Assembly: GCF_009739905.1 (NCBI RefSeq)
Contig: NZ_CP034279.1
Coordinates: 3,906,001 to 3,970,000, forward strand
Origin: Streptomyces ficellus
GTDB taxonomy: Bacteria > Actinomycetota > Actinomycetes > Streptomycetales > Streptomycetaceae
Length of the DNA: 64,000 bases
Direction of reading: 5' to 3'
A program made the translations under genes and the position numbers. Numbering within the stretch: the stretch's first letter is position 1; every line of letters starts with the position of its first letter. The notes beneath the pieces were generated by a model. The model was not told the origin of the DNA. It ran no database searches and was given only the letters and a program-made list of their open reading frames with translations. Positions 43,957-52,977 of this stretch are shown here, piece after piece.

Positions 43957-44010
43957 TCGGACATTTACCGGCCGTCAAGGCAGTGTCCTAAACCCGCGTC
44001 ACTCGGTTAG

Positions 44011-45690
44011 ATGAGTGTGGACACCAGAACGCCCCGGCCCGGTTTCGACGATCAGCCTGCGCTGAGCATGGTCAAGGTGGATTGCGATCCCGCGCAGGTC
44101 ATCGTGAACCACGCCAGTTTCCGTGTGCAGCTCGCCCCGGCGAACAAGCCCCGGTCGGCCGACCCCGCCCGCGTGCCCGCCATGAGCGGCGCGGCCGGCG
44201 CCGGCGGTGCGGCGGCGAGGCGGCGCGCCCCCGTCGTGTGGAGCGGCAAGTCCTCGCCCGGCGACCCCGGCGCGACCGGTCTGCTCCAGGCCGTGCGGGA
44301 ATCGACGGCCCTCGGCACGCTCGACGCCGGCGCCACCCAGGTCATCCCGCGCCTCGACGACACGATGCCGACGCCCGTCGTCGGCGCCCAGCGCGTCGGC
44401 CCCGACGCGCCACCGCTCCTGCCGCCCATGCGCCGCGCGGTCGGCGCCTACGACGAGCAGCCCGACGGCCACCGGCCCCACGGCTACGCCGACGCGTACG
44501 GCACCGGCCACGACCTCGACCGCGACGACCGCGACGGCCTCGACCGCGACGGCCACGACGCCCGCGCCGACGACCGCCCCGCCGACGGGGCGTACACCGG
44601 CCCCGCCCACCGGCACGCGTACTACCCCGGCCGCCGGATGAACCTCGGCGTCGTGCTGCTCCCGCTGCGCGTGTTCCTCGGCTTCATCTCCATCTACGCC
44701 GGCATGGGCAAGCTCTGCGACCCCGTCTACTTCGACGGCGGCGAACGCGGCTCCATGGTCAAGTGGCTCAACTCCCTCCACCCCTGGGCGCTCGCCGAGC
44801 CGCTGCGCGACTTCGCGCTCGCCCACCCCGTCGGCGCCGGCCTCACCGTCGCCTTCGCCCAGGTCATCGTGGGCGTCCTCACCGTGCTGGGCCTCTGGCA
44901 GCGGGTCGCCGCCGTCTTCGGCGTCATGCTGTCCGCCGCGCTGATCCTCACCGTCAGCTGGAAGACCGTCCCCGTCTACGACGCGCCCGACATCATCTAC
45001 CTCGCCGCCTGGTCGCCGCTGATCATCGCCGGCGCGCCCGTCTACTCCATCGACGGGCGCCTCGCCGGCGAGGCCTGGCGCACCCTCGGCCCCCGCTCGG
45101 CCCTCTGGGACCTGCGCCGCCGGGTCCTGCGGCGCGGCGTGGTCGTCGCCACCGTGGTCGTCGGCCTGACGCTGCTCATCGGCTCGGTCCTCGGCGGCGC
45201 CGTACGGTCCACGGAGATGGTCACCGTCCCCGGGCCGAACGACGACCCCACCAACCACCTGCCCGGCCGGCCGCTCCCCGAGGAGCCCGGCGAGCGCTCC
45301 CCGTCGGCCCGCGAGTCCACCGGCAGCCCCGAGCCCTCGGCGTCCGCGTCCACCGGCCCGACGGCCGAGGAGTCCGCGTCCTCGCCGGCCGAGACCGCCG
45401 AGGAGGAGGAGCGCGTCGAGGAGCAGCGGCCGACCGCCTCGCAGGGCACCGGCCAGGAGGCCCCGGAGCAGTCCGAGCCCGTTCCCCCGCCGACCAGCAG
45501 CGCCGGCCCGACCTCCACGGGCGGCGGCGACGGCGGTGACGGCGGCGGCAGCGGCGGCGGTGGCGGCGACGACAGCGGCTCCGGCGGCTCCGGCTCGGGC
45601 GGCGGCTCCGGCGGCGGCGGTTCGAGCGGCTCCGGCGGCGGCTCGTCCACCGGCGGCAACCGCAACCCCATCGGCGGCCTGCTCGGCTGA
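44011..45690 (+). CDS. DoxX-family membrane protein with long disordered ends
   Basis: 559 residues. The first ~205 are polar and low-complexity, with an Asp/Arg-rich run (DLDRDDRDGLDRDG). Residues about 210-400 hold four or five transmembrane helices of the DoxX/TQO type (LGVVLLPLRVFLGFISIYAG, IYLAAWSPLIIAGAPVYSID). The last ~150 residues outside are Ser/Thr/Pro then Gly-rich, ending in long GGGS-like runs. DoxX proteins are linked to redox or thiosulfate:quinone chemistry and in mycobacteria to thiol-oxidative stress. Function here unproven. Ends in the longest perfect terminator of the window. Confidence 0.85.
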   Translation: MSVDTRTPRPGFDDQPALSMVKVDCDPAQVIVNHASFRVQLAPANKPRSADPARVPAMSGAAGAGGAAARRRAPVVWSGKSSPGDPGATGLLQAVRESTALGTLDAGATQVIPRLDDTMPTPVVGAQRVGPDAPPLLPPMRRAVGAYDEQPDGHRPHGYADAYGTGHDLDRDDRDGLDRDGHDARADDRPADGAYTGPAHRHAYYPGRRMNLGVVLLPLRVFLGFISIYAGMGKLCDPVYFDGGERGSMVKWLNSLHPWALAEPLRDFALAHPVGAGLTVAFAQVIVGVLTVLGLWQRVAAVFGVMLSAALILTVSWKTVPVYDAPDIIYLAAWSPLIIAGAPVYSIDGRLAGEAWRTLGPRSALWDLRRRVLRRGVVVATVVVGLTLLIGSVLGGAVRSTEMVTVPGPNDDPTNHLPGRPLPEEPGERSPSARESTGSPEPSASASTGPTAEESASSPAETAEEEERVEEQRPTASQGTGQEAPEQSEPVPPPTSSAGPTSTGGGDGGDGGGSGGGGGDDSGSGGSGSGGGSGGGGSSGSGGGSSTGGNRNPIGGLLG

Positions 45691-45717
45691 CGTACGCCGG
45701 CGGGAGCCGGCGGGACG

Positions 45718-45769
45718 ACACACGGGAGGGGCGGTCACCGCGAACGCGGTGACCGCCCCTCCCGTGTGT
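45718..45769. terminator. 24-bp perfect hairpin between convergent genes
   Basis: Arms 45718-45741 and 45746-45769 are exact complements with loop GAAC; the inner part is GGGCGGTCACCGC-like and outer ACACACGGG. It separates the DoxX gene from the nucleotidyltransferase gene on the other strand. Works on both strands. Confidence 0.85.
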
Positions 45770-45781
45770 GCCGTCGTCCTC

Positions 45782-46498
45782 CTACGACGTCCGGGCGCCC
45801 AGCTCCTTCGCCGCCTCCTGGAGGTCCTTCGCGGTGTCGATGGCCCTCCAGTACGCCCCGTGCGGCAGCGGGAAGCCCGCCAGGCGCCGCTCACGGGCCA
45901 GCCCGGGGAACGTGGTGCGCTCGTGGTCCCCGACGTCCGGCAGGAGGCCCGTGAAGGCCGGGGAGAAGACGTACACGCCCGCGTTGATGAGGTAGGGCGA
46001 CGGCGGCGACTCGATGAAGTCGGTGATGTGCCCGAAGGTGTCCGTCTCGACGGCCCCCCAGGGGATACGGGGACGCGCCAGGGCGAGTGTCGCGGTGGCG
46101 TCGCGCTCGGTGTGGAACGCGGCCATCTCACGCAGCGAGAAGCGGGTCCAGATGTCCCCGTTCGTGGCGTACCACGGCCGGTCGGGGTGCGGCAGGTGCG
46201 CGGCCGCGTACTTGAGGCCGCCACCGCGGCCCAGCGGCTCCGTCTCCACGACGGTGGTGACGCGCAGGGGCAGTTCGGCCGTCGCCAGCCACTGCTGGAG
46301 CACTTCGGCGAGGTGGCCGCAGGAGACGACGGCGTCGGTCACGCCCTCGGCGGCCAGCCAGGAAAGCTGATGGCCGATGATCGGGGTCCCGGTTCCCGGG
46401 ATCTCGACCATCGGCTTGGGGCGGTCGTCCGTGTACGGGCGCAGTCGGGAACCCTGGCCGCCCGCCAGGACCACGGCCTGCGTCGGAGAGGTGTGCAT
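45782..46498 (-). CDS. Sugar-phosphate nucleotidyltransferase
   Basis: 238 residues from ATG 46498. GT-A nucleotidyltransferase of the RmlA/ManC type with signature VVLAGGQGSRLRPYTDDRPKPM (positions about 8-29), metal Asp in TNGDIWT and a later substrate loop ETEPLGRGGGLKYA. It activates a sugar phosphate with NTP; the sugar cannot be read. TATCGT (complement of 46506-46511) ends 7 bases before the ATG, so it looks leaderless; a GTG three codons upstream is an alternative. No glycan-synthesis genes are adjacent. Confidence 0.88.
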   Translation of the reverse strand: MHTSPTQAVVLAGGQGSRLRPYTDDRPKPMVEIPGTGTPIIGHQLSWLAAEGVTDAVVSCGHLAEVLQQWLATAELPLRVTTVVETEPLGRGGGLKYAAAHLPHPDRPWYATNGDIWTRFSLREMAAFHTERDATATLALARPRIPWGAVETDTFGHITDFIESPPSPYLINAGVYVFSPAFTGLLPDVGDHERTTFPGLARERRLAGFPLPHGAYWRAIDTAKDLQEAAKELGARTS

Positions 46499-46537
46499 AC
46501 CGCGCACGATAGGCGCACCCCGGTGCCGGCGATACGC

Positions 46538-46951
46538 TCAGCTCTCGTGGGCGACGCCGGCGGCGTAGGACGTGTCGCACACGGGGCGGGAGAACGTCTG
46601 GGCGCGGACGGGGCCGTAGTGCTGTACGGCGGCCTTGCCGAGCGCGCGGGCGATCGACATGCAGTGCTTGGCGAGCGACGGGCGCTCCTCCACGGTGCGC
46701 TGGAGGTGCGTCAGCGCGACACCCGGGTCCTTCTCCTGAAGCTCTGCGAGGAGCTTGTCGCGGAGAATATCCTGCGGGGCACGGGGCTTGGCCCGTACCG
46801 AGACGTTCTCGGAGGACGCGGTGAGCATCTGCGTCTGGGAGCTGCTGCCCGCCCACGGCACACTGGTGACCGCGAGAGTTCCGGAGAGCACCAGGACGAC
46901 GGGCAGGACGAGGGCGAGAGAGCGGCCGATTCGGCGTGCGGTGTGGGTCAC
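46538..46951 (-). CDS. Secreted hypothetical protein
   Basis: 137 residues with a signal peptide (SLALVLPVVLVLSGTLAVTS) and a mature helical chain containing KLLAELQEKDPGVALTHLQRTVEERPSLAKHCMSIARALGKAAVQHYGP (positions about 67-115) and two Cys (AKHC, RPVC) that could form a disulfide. It ends VCDTSYAAGVAHES. Streptomyces-specific type, role unknown. It lies 39 bases upstream of the nucleotidyltransferase start, same strand. Confidence 0.75.
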   Translation of the reverse strand: MTHTARRIGRSLALVLPVVLVLSGTLAVTSVPWAGSSSQTQMLTASSENVSVRAKPRAPQDILRDKLLAELQEKDPGVALTHLQRTVEERPSLAKHCMSIARALGKAAVQHYGPVRAQTFSRPVCDTSYAAGVAHES

Positions 46952-47123
46952 GGACGTGAGCGTAGCGGCCAGTGATGATTTGGAGACATTTAGTCACCCC
47001 CACGGGGGATGGTTCGATGCTCCTTTTCGAATTGGGTGTTGACGAACGGGGTCCGAATTGACCCATGTGCCGGGGTATTTGTCGACATCAAGGGCCGCCG
47101 GGACGCCCAGCGCCCCCACCGAA

Positions 47124-47159
47124 GTACGCGGCCCCTCACCGAAGTGCGGGGCCGCGTAC
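47124..47159 (-). terminator. Terminator after msiK
   Basis: GTACGCGGCCCC (47124-47135) pairs with GGGGCCGCGTAC (47148-47159) over 12 bp. ACCGAAGT occurs on both sides (47119-47126 and 47139-47146). It lies 27 bases past the msiK stop codon; on the plus strand it is followed by TTTT. Confidence 0.65.
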
Positions 47160-47185
47160 GAGTTTTCGGCGCGAGTTCTTCGGCG

Positions 47186-48283
<1,098 letters not shown>

Positions 48284-48476
48284 GGTGATGTAGTCCCTTC
48301 ACCGGCAGGAACGTGCCGGACGATCCGAGTAGAGGGAGAGACGGTCCGGTCCGCGCGCGTGAAACGCACACGAACCTGGGGTGACGCTACCTGGCGACAT
48401 GCGGTCTGTCAGTAGCCGATGGCCAGGGAAATTCCCGACCGGGTCGTGGTGGTGTCCGGTTACACTCGTGCGCAGT

Positions 48477-48553
48477 GCCTCCTTAGCTCAGCTGGCCAGA
48501 GCACCGCTCTTGTAAAGCGGGGGTCGTCGGTTCGAACCCGACAGGGGGCTCCA
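48477..48553 (+). tRNA. tRNA-Thr (anticodon TGT)
   Basis: Complete cloverleaf: acceptor GCCTCCT/AGGGGGC, D-stem GCTC/GAGC, anticodon stem CCGCT/AGCGG with loop CTTGTAA (anticodon TGT at 48511-48513), T-arm GTCGG-TTCGAAC-CCGAC, discriminator T and an encoded CCA. The 3' half from position 48509 is supplied by the integrated element, which keeps the tRNA functional. Confidence 0.97.
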
Positions 48554-48554
48554 G
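48509..48554. repeat. attL core
   Basis: 46-bp copy of the att core, starting CTTGTAAAGCGG and ending GGGGGCTCCAG, within the intact tRNA. Identical to 58372-58417. The flanking bases differ at once (T before, C after here; A before, T after at the other end). Confidence 0.95.
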
Positions 48555-48557
48555 CGA

Positions 48558-48591
48558 AAAGACCCCCCGCCGATCATGGCGGGGGGTCTTT
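48558..48591. terminator. Element-borne terminator for the tRNA
   Basis: AAAGACCCCCCGCC (48558-48571), loop GATCAT, GGCGGGGGGTCTTT (48578-48591): perfect 14-bp stem ending in T residues. It lies just inside the element and now ends the tRNA transcript. The original host terminator is stranded past attR (58430-58463). Confidence 0.8.
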
Positions 48592-48614
48592 GACATCCAC
48601 GGGTGACATCAACG
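48591..48614 (+). repeat. Left end repeat, paired TGACATC (candidate arm site)
   Basis: TGACATCCACGG followed by GTGACATCAACG: two TGACATC units 13 bases apart, 37 bases inside attL. The same 24-base sequence with one change recurs near the other end (58265-58288) in the same orientation. Position and pairing suggest arm-type binding sites for integrase or excisionase. Confidence 0.6.
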
Positions 48615-48621
48615 GCGGCGG

Positions 48622-49773
48622 TCACTCGCGGGCGGGCCGCCTCTTGAGCAGCCGGTCCATGTGACTGATCGCCTCGCGCTGCGTGTCCTGCACCACATGC
48701 GTGTAGACGTCCATCGTCAGGCTGATCTGGCTGTGGCCCAGGATCTCCATCACGACGCGGGGTGCGACCCCGGCCGCCGTGAGGAGCGTGGCGCAGCCAT
48801 GCCGGGCGTCGTGGAGGCGGATGGGGCGGAGGCCGGCGGCGGCGGAGACCCGAACGAAGGAGCGGTGCAGGTTGCGCGGCTCGATGGGACGGCCCGAGCG
48901 AGTGGTGAAGACGTAGCCGGTGTCCTGCCAGTCCTTACCGGCGCTCACGCGCATGGCCTCCTGGCGCATCCGGTGCCACCGGAGCGGCGCGACGCACAGT
49001 ACGGGCAGCGGCAGGGCGCGAGAGCGGCGGCCCTTCGTCTCGTCGTTGTAGAGCACGCCGCGCCGTCGCTGCAGCTGCTGGCGCACGACCAGGACGCGGT
49101 TGTCCAGGTCGATGTCCGACCAGCGGAGCCCGACGACCTCACCCCGGCGCAGGCCCATCGTGATGGCGAGCACGAAGGCCGCGTAGAGCGGATCCTTCCG
49201 GGCGGCGGCCAGGAACGTCAGCGTCTCGTCCAGGGACCACGGGCGCAGGTCCCGGGGCGTGGGGCGCGGCGGCTCCACCAGCTTGGCCACGTTGCGCGTG
49301 ATCAGCTCCTCGCGGCAGGCGGAGGAGAGCGCGGAGCGCAGGACGCGGTGCGACTCCTTCGCGGTGGCGGCGGTGGTCTTCTTCTCCAGCGTGGTCAGGA
49401 AGCGGCGCACGTCGGCGACGCCAAGGGTTTCGAGCCGCTTGGTGCCCAGCATGGGGGAGAGGTGGAGGCGGACGTGTGCCTCGTACTTCTCGTACGTGCT
49501 GAGCTTGCGCCGGGGCTTGACGATGTTGTCCAGCCAGTACGGTAGCCACTCCGCGAGCTTGGCCGAGCGAGTGGGCACGGGCACGCCTTGGTCCACCTTG
49601 TCGAGGAGTTCGCGGCGCTTGGTGTCGCACTCGGCCCAAGTCTTGCCGTAGGCGAACTTGCGGGCGCGGGTGCCGTCGGGCTGGAGGACGTAGACGGCGG
49701 CCTGGTAGCGGCCGTCCTTGCGCTTGGTGATGGTGCCCGCGCCGTTCGGGTTGCGCTTGCGCTGTACGGCCAT
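48622..49773 (-). CDS. int: Integrase, tyrosine recombinase
   Basis: 383 residues. N-terminal arm-binding-like region with a basic zinc-free fold, SAM-like core-binding domain (about 60-160), and a catalytic domain with the R-H-R-H-Y set: Arg in GLRRGEVVGLRW, His and Arg in HDARHGCATLL, His in LGHSQIS and Tyr in MDVYTHV. It carries out integration into, and with Xis excision from, the tRNA-Thr site next to it. The start codon overlaps the xis stop by one base (TGATG), so the two are coupled. Confidence 0.95.
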   Translation of the reverse strand: MAVQRKRNPNGAGTITKRKDGRYQAAVYVLQPDGTRARKFAYGKTWAECDTKRRELLDKVDQGVPVPTRSAKLAEWLPYWLDNIVKPRRKLSTYEKYEAHVRLHLSPMLGTKRLETLGVADVRRFLTTLEKKTTAATAKESHRVLRSALSSACREELITRNVAKLVEPPRPTPRDLRPWSLDETLTFLAAARKDPLYAAFVLAITMGLRRGEVVGLRWSDIDLDNRVLVVRQQLQRRRGVLYNDETKGRRSRALPLPVLCVAPLRWHRMRQEAMRVSAGKDWQDTGYVFTTRSGRPIEPRNLHRSFVRVSAAAGLRPIRLHDARHGCATLLTAAGVAPRVVMEILGHSQISLTMDVYTHVVQDTQREAISHMDRLLKRRPARE

Positions 49774-49961
49774 CAGGCGGCCTCCTCGATCTGACCGAGG
49801 ATGAAGTCCCGGACCGCGTCAGCGGGGACTCGGCGGCAGCCGTCGATCTTGATGGAGGTCAGGCGACGCGAGCGGATCAGGTCGTAGACCTTGGAGCGTC
49901 CCAGCTTGAGCCGCGCCATGACCTCCGGCACGGTCAGCAGCTCAGCGGTTGCGGTCGTCAT
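49773..49961 (-). CDS. xis: Excisionase, MerR-like winged HTH
   Basis: 62 residues: MTTATAELLTVPEVMARLKL then GRSKVYDLIRSRRLTSIKID, the classic excisionase/helix-turn-helix_17 fold, ending FILGQIEEAA. It bends DNA and steers Int toward excision. Start ATG 49961 overlaps the stop of the replication gene by four bases (ATGA), and its stop overlaps int. Coordinated expression of rep-xis-int is typical of pSAM2. Confidence 0.92.
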   Translation of the reverse strand: MTTATAELLTVPEVMARLKLGRSKVYDLIRSRRLTSIKIDGCRRVPADAVRDFILGQIEEAA

Positions 49962-51361
49962 GCGGCGGCTCCTTCCAGGGCCAGTTGGACGTCGTGCAGG
50001 GCTTCGCGGGCGGTTTCGCGGTTGAGCTGGAGGTCTCGGGCGATGGAGGCCGCGAGGACTGATTCGCCGGGGGTGTGGCCGTGTCCGGCGTACTGCCAGT
50101 CGGCGAGGACGAGGACGGTGTCGTCCTGGTCGTGCTCGAGGTCGGGCAGGCCGAGGGCTTCGCGTTGTTGGGCGGCGCGGTAGTCGGCGCGGATCTGGCG
50201 GAGTGCGCCGAGGGTGGTGGAGTAGCGGCGCGACTTGGTGGAGAAGTGGCCGCGGAAGCCGAGCATGTGCGCCCAGGCCCATAGGCGGCGGTCGGGGTAG
50301 ACGGGGTCGAGTTGCTTGCAGGCCCGGATGAGGCGCTGGGCGTGCTGGGGGACCTGGTGGCGGTCGAGTTCGGCGAGTTCGCCGATGCGGCGGTCCAGGG
50401 TGCCGGTCGTTTCGGCGGCTTTGGTGGCGTACTTGGCGACGTAGGAGGCGACGGCTTGTTCGGTGATGTCGGTGCCGGCCTCGAAGGCGCGGATGGGCCG
50501 GATGTCGAGCTGGGTGCCCCAGCGCAGGGTGCGGGCGGGTTGGTCGGCGGCGGCCGGGACGGTGACGGTCGTGTAGGGGTGGGCGACGGCGGCGCGGATG
50601 GCGTCGGTGAGGAGCTGCCCGGTGGCCCAGGCGGGCGGCGGGTCCTCGGGGCCGTCCGGTCCGTCGAGGCGGATGACGGCGTGGAAGTGGACGGCACCGC
50701 GCTTCTGGAACTCGGCGACCTTGCCGTACGAGACGCGGGCGGCTTCCTTCAGCTCCCGTTGGGTGAGCCCGGCGCGGGCGGCGATCTCGCGGCGGAGCCG
50801 GTTGGTGAACCGCTGCCACAGGGCACCCGCGTAGTTGTTGAACAGCACGGCGGCGGCGTAGTCGTAGGTGTCCGGGTTCAGCGGGGTGCCGAGTGCGTGG
50901 TCGTCGGCCTGGTGCTGGGTGCCGCAGCGGCAGCGGCCGGTGTCGGGGCGGTTGTGTACTGGGCCGAAGCTGGGGGCGGTGAGGGTGGCGAAGACGCGCG
51001 GGTGATCGCGGACGGTGGCGGGGACGTCCTTGTCCTGGTCGCCCGCGAGTCCGGCGCGGATCAGGTGGTAGGTGTCGGCGGCGTACATCCAGGCGCAGGC
51101 GGGGCAGCGGGAGGCGCGGCGGTTGCCGCAGGCCAGGCGGAGGCGCCCCCCGGGTTCGTCCTCGGTGGAGTAGCGGTGCAGGACCTCGCCGGTGGCTTTC
51201 TCCTTGGTGATGGTCCAGCCGGTGAGGTGGATCGGATTGGCGCAGCCCCCGGTGCGGCGGATCTGGTCCTGCCAGCGGTCGAAGCCCGGTGACCCGGCCA
51301 CCCGCAGCAGATCGCCGAAGGTGACCGGGTCCAGGCCCGCGAACGTCGCGGTGTCGGTCAC
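49958..51361 (-). CDS. repSA: RepSA-type rolling-circle replication initiator
   Basis: 467 residues. Cys-rich zinc-binding N-terminal part (CGNRRASRCPACAWMYA; later GRCRCGTQH), HUH motif in RGAVHFHAVIRLDG (about residues 223-236) and a tyrosine motif YVAKYATK (about 318). The initiator nicks the double-strand origin. Same family as pSAM2 RepSA. Overlaps xis downstream and the zinc-ribbon gene upstream by four bases each. Confidence 0.92.
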   Translation of the reverse strand: MTDTATFAGLDPVTFGDLLRVAGSPGFDRWQDQIRRTGGCANPIHLTGWTITKEKATGEVLHRYSTEDEPGGRLRLACGNRRASRCPACAWMYAADTYHLIRAGLAGDQDKDVPATVRDHPRVFATLTAPSFGPVHNRPDTGRCRCGTQHQADDHALGTPLNPDTYDYAAAVLFNNYAGALWQRFTNRLRREIAARAGLTQRELKEAARVSYGKVAEFQKRGAVHFHAVIRLDGPDGPEDPPPAWATGQLLTDAIRAAVAHPYTTVTVPAAADQPARTLRWGTQLDIRPIRAFEAGTDITEQAVASYVAKYATKAAETTGTLDRRIGELAELDRHQVPQHAQRLIRACKQLDPVYPDRRLWAWAHMLGFRGHFSTKSRRYSTTLGALRQIRADYRAAQQREALGLPDLEHDQDDTVLVLADWQYAGHGHTPGESVLAASIARDLQLNRETAREALHDVQLALEGAAA

Positions 51362-51552
51362 ATGCGCTCCTGGTGGCCGAGGGCGACCTGGGCCGGGACG
51401 GTCGTGGCGCCGATGCCCCGGCAGCGGCGGCAGGTGACCTGGAGGGTGGCGCGGGTGCCGTCGGGGAGGCGGGTGCCGGTGTCGATCGCGACGACGGGGA
51501 AGCCGTCGCAGTCGGGGCAGACCCGCATCCGGGCGGGGCTGTGCTGGGACAT
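51358..51552 (-). CDS. Small zinc-ribbon protein
   Basis: 64 residues with two CxxC pairs (CPDC, then CRRC) about 30 residues apart and MSQHSPARMRV at the start: a DnaJ-type or RNA-polymerase-like zinc ribbon. Its stop overlaps the rep start (ATGA), so it is cotranslated with rep and may assist replication. Common in this position in Streptomyces AICEs; role unknown. GGAAGCTCC precedes the ATG. Confidence 0.8.
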   Translation of the reverse strand: MSQHSPARMRVCPDCDGFPVVAIDTGTRLPDGTRATLQVTCRRCRGIGATTVPAQVALGHQERM

Positions 51553-51570
51553 GATGGAGCTTCCTTTCGA

Positions 51571-51646
51571 TTGCGGTTGGAAGGGGCCGGACCGTCCGGG
51601 CGGCGGCGATGCTTGGCGGCTTGTGCGCCGCCCGGAGGCCGGTCAG
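51571..51646 (-). repeat. Conserved hairpin, copy 1
   Basis: Begins TTGCGGTTGGAAGGGG and ends GGCCGGTCAG. Stem GGGCGGCG (51598-51605) with CGCCGCCC (51626-51633) and loop GCGATGCTTGGCGGCTTGTG. Copy 2 (52236-52319) keeps the loop sequence and the flanks while the stem changes by compensating bases. It sits between the end of the GGDEF gene and the start of the zinc-ribbon gene. Confidence 0.75.
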
Positions 51647-51665
51647 AACGTGTGCGCGCTGAGGG

Positions 51666-52223
51666 TCAGGGCGCGAGGGAGCGAGAGCCCCGGCGACCGG
51701 TCTTTCCCTTGATCTCGTACATGTGGGCGTCGGCGGCCGAGAGCGCGTCGGAGAGGCTGCGAACCGGCAGGTCCTCGACGCGGGAGGCGCCCACGGAGAC
51801 GTACATCGGGATGCTCTTACCGGCGTAAGCCAGCGGCTCCTGGAGGAAGTCCACGAGGCCGTCGATGTCGCGTGCGGTCTTGGAGTGGGCCACGGCCACG
51901 AACTCGTCGCCGCCCAGTCGGCCCGCGATGCCGTCCCGGCCGCACCAGACGGTCAGGCGTGCGGCGGTGGCGGTGAGCGCGGCATCCCCGGCGGCGTGGC
52001 CGTGGGTGTCGTTGAGGGTCTTGAAGTCGTCGACGTCCAGGAGGAGGACCAGGGCGTCGGGGTGCCGGCGGATGAGGCGTTCGGCCCGAGCGGTCCATCC
52101 GGCGCGGGTGCGGAGGCCGGTGAGCGGGTCGCGGCGGGCGGTGGCCAGCCGGTGGGCGAGGTACCCGGAGTGGGCGGCCCAGCCGAGCAGGGGCAGGGAT
52201 AAGGCGAGCGCTTGCGTGTCCAC
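51666..52223 (-). CDS. GGDEF diguanylate cyclase carried by the element
   Basis: 185 residues from GTG 52223 (AGGGAG five bases before). An N-terminal hydrophobic stretch (ALALSLPLLGWAAHSGYLAHRL) probably anchors it; then DPLTGLRTR, LLDVDDFKTLNDTHGHAAGD and the intact GGDEF active site, followed by ADAHMYEIKGKTGR. All metal and GTP residues of active cyclases are present; the inhibitory RxxD I-site is absent at its usual place. It should make c-di-GMP, the signal read by host BldD and RsiG. Frequent passenger of AICEs but unexplained. Confidence 0.88.
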   Translation of the reverse strand: MDTQALALSLPLLGWAAHSGYLAHRLATARRDPLTGLRTRAGWTARAERLIRRHPDALVLLLDVDDFKTLNDTHGHAAGDAALTATAARLTVWCGRDGIAGRLGGDEFVAVAHSKTARDIDGLVDFLQEPLAYAGKSIPMYVSVGASRVEDLPVRSLSDALSAADAHMYEIKGKTGRRGSRSLAP

Positions 52224-52235
52224 GGTTCTCCCTTG

Positions 52236-52319
52236 TTGCGGTTGGAAGGGGCGTTGTATGGGCCGTCCGGGGCGGTGGCGATGCTTGGCGGCTTGTGGCA
52301 CCGCCCGGCGGCCGGTCAG
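52236..52319 (-). repeat. Conserved hairpin, copy 2
   Basis: Same element as 51571-51646 with stem GGGCGGTG (52270-52277) and CACCGCCC (52299-52306). Compared with copy 1 one C-G pair has become T-A on both sides, so pairing is kept. It lies between the stop of the small membrane protein gene and the GGDEF start. Confidence 0.75.
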
Positions 52320-52588
52320 CGGTTGAGTTCCTGGCGGAGCAGGCGGACCAGGAGCAGGAGCACCACGCCGCTGATCGAGAGCGCGATACCGGTGATGGCC
52401 ACGGCCAGGAGCGTGGAGACGAGCACGGCTCCGACCGCGACGACGCCGACCACGGCCGCCGTGGGGTTGGCCCCGACCCTCTGGACGAGGCCGGGCTGGG
52501 CCTGGTGCGTCGGTACGACGGGGGCCGGGGCGCTGTGGGGCGTGATGGCCTGGTGGGTGTCGGACGGCGGGTACTTGGGCTTGAACAC
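52316..52588 (-). CDS. Spd-like small membrane protein
   Basis: 90 residues. Hydrophilic Pro/His-rich start (MFKPKYPPSDTHQAITPHSA) then a C-terminal hydrophobic part with two helices (about 42-62 and 66-84) and RLLRQELNR at the end. It occupies the place of the spread genes of pSAM2 that help plasmid DNA move along the mycelium. Assignment by position and topology only. Confidence 0.65.
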   Translation of the reverse strand: MFKPKYPPSDTHQAITPHSAPAPVVPTHQAQPGLVQRVGANPTAAVVGVVAVGAVLVSTLLAVAITGIALSISGVVLLLLVRLLRQELNR

Positions 52589-52599
52589 GGGTGTGCCTC

Positions 52600-52755
52600 C
52601 TACTTGGCGAGCGGGTCGATGGCGGGGCTCAGGAAGCTGTCGGCGAGGAGGTAGCCGCCCAGGATCAGGACGACGACGAGCCAGAGGGGCGGTCGGACGA
52701 GCTTGATGCCGAGCCAGCCGACGACGATCAGGCCGAGCCAGAGCGGGACGTCCAT
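52600..52755 (-). CDS. Spd-like 51-residue membrane peptide
   Basis: Begins MDVPLWLGLIVVGWLGIKLV, with a second hydrophobic helix at about 26-42 and the end SPAIDPLAK. AGGGAGATCACC precedes ATG 52755. Typical very short membrane gene of the AICE transfer cluster. Role in spread inferred. Confidence 0.7.
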   Translation of the reverse strand: MDVPLWLGLIVVGWLGIKLVRPPLWLVVVLILGGYLLADSFLSPAIDPLAK

Positions 52756-52774
52756 GGCGGTGATCTCCCTTGTG

Positions 52775-52963
52775 TCAGCGGGGGTTGCAGCGGTGGGTGC
52801 GAGCAGCGAGTTCGGCGGCGGCGCGGCTCAAGTAGTCGGCCGACCAGTCGCAGCCGGGCGCGGTGCAGGCGGCGGCGTGCGCTTCGCGTCCGTTGCGGTC
52901 GTGGTGGGTGCCGATCTGGACGGGGCCGATGCGGTCCATGTCCCAGAAGCGGTTGCGGGCCAT
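52775..52963 (-). CDS. SpdA-like mobile element transfer protein
   Basis: 62 residues starting MARNRFWDMDRIGPVQIGTHH and ending ELAARTHRCNPR, with Cys-xx-x-x-Cys arrangement (ACTAPGCDW ... HRCNPR) suggesting a zinc knuckle. Matches the small protein named mobile element transfer protein/SpdA in Streptomyces AICEs. GAGGAGGTGAACC precedes the ATG. Its place between SpdB and the small membrane genes agrees. Confidence 0.75.
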   Translation of the reverse strand: MARNRFWDMDRIGPVQIGTHHDRNGREAHAAACTAPGCDWSADYLSRAAAELAARTHRCNPR

Positions 52964-52977
52964 GGGTTCACCTCCTC

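Noticed and set aside
51666..52223. GGDEF protein as inactive c-di-GMP receptor
   Set aside because: All catalytic residues are present and the I-site is missing, so an active enzyme is the simpler reading.
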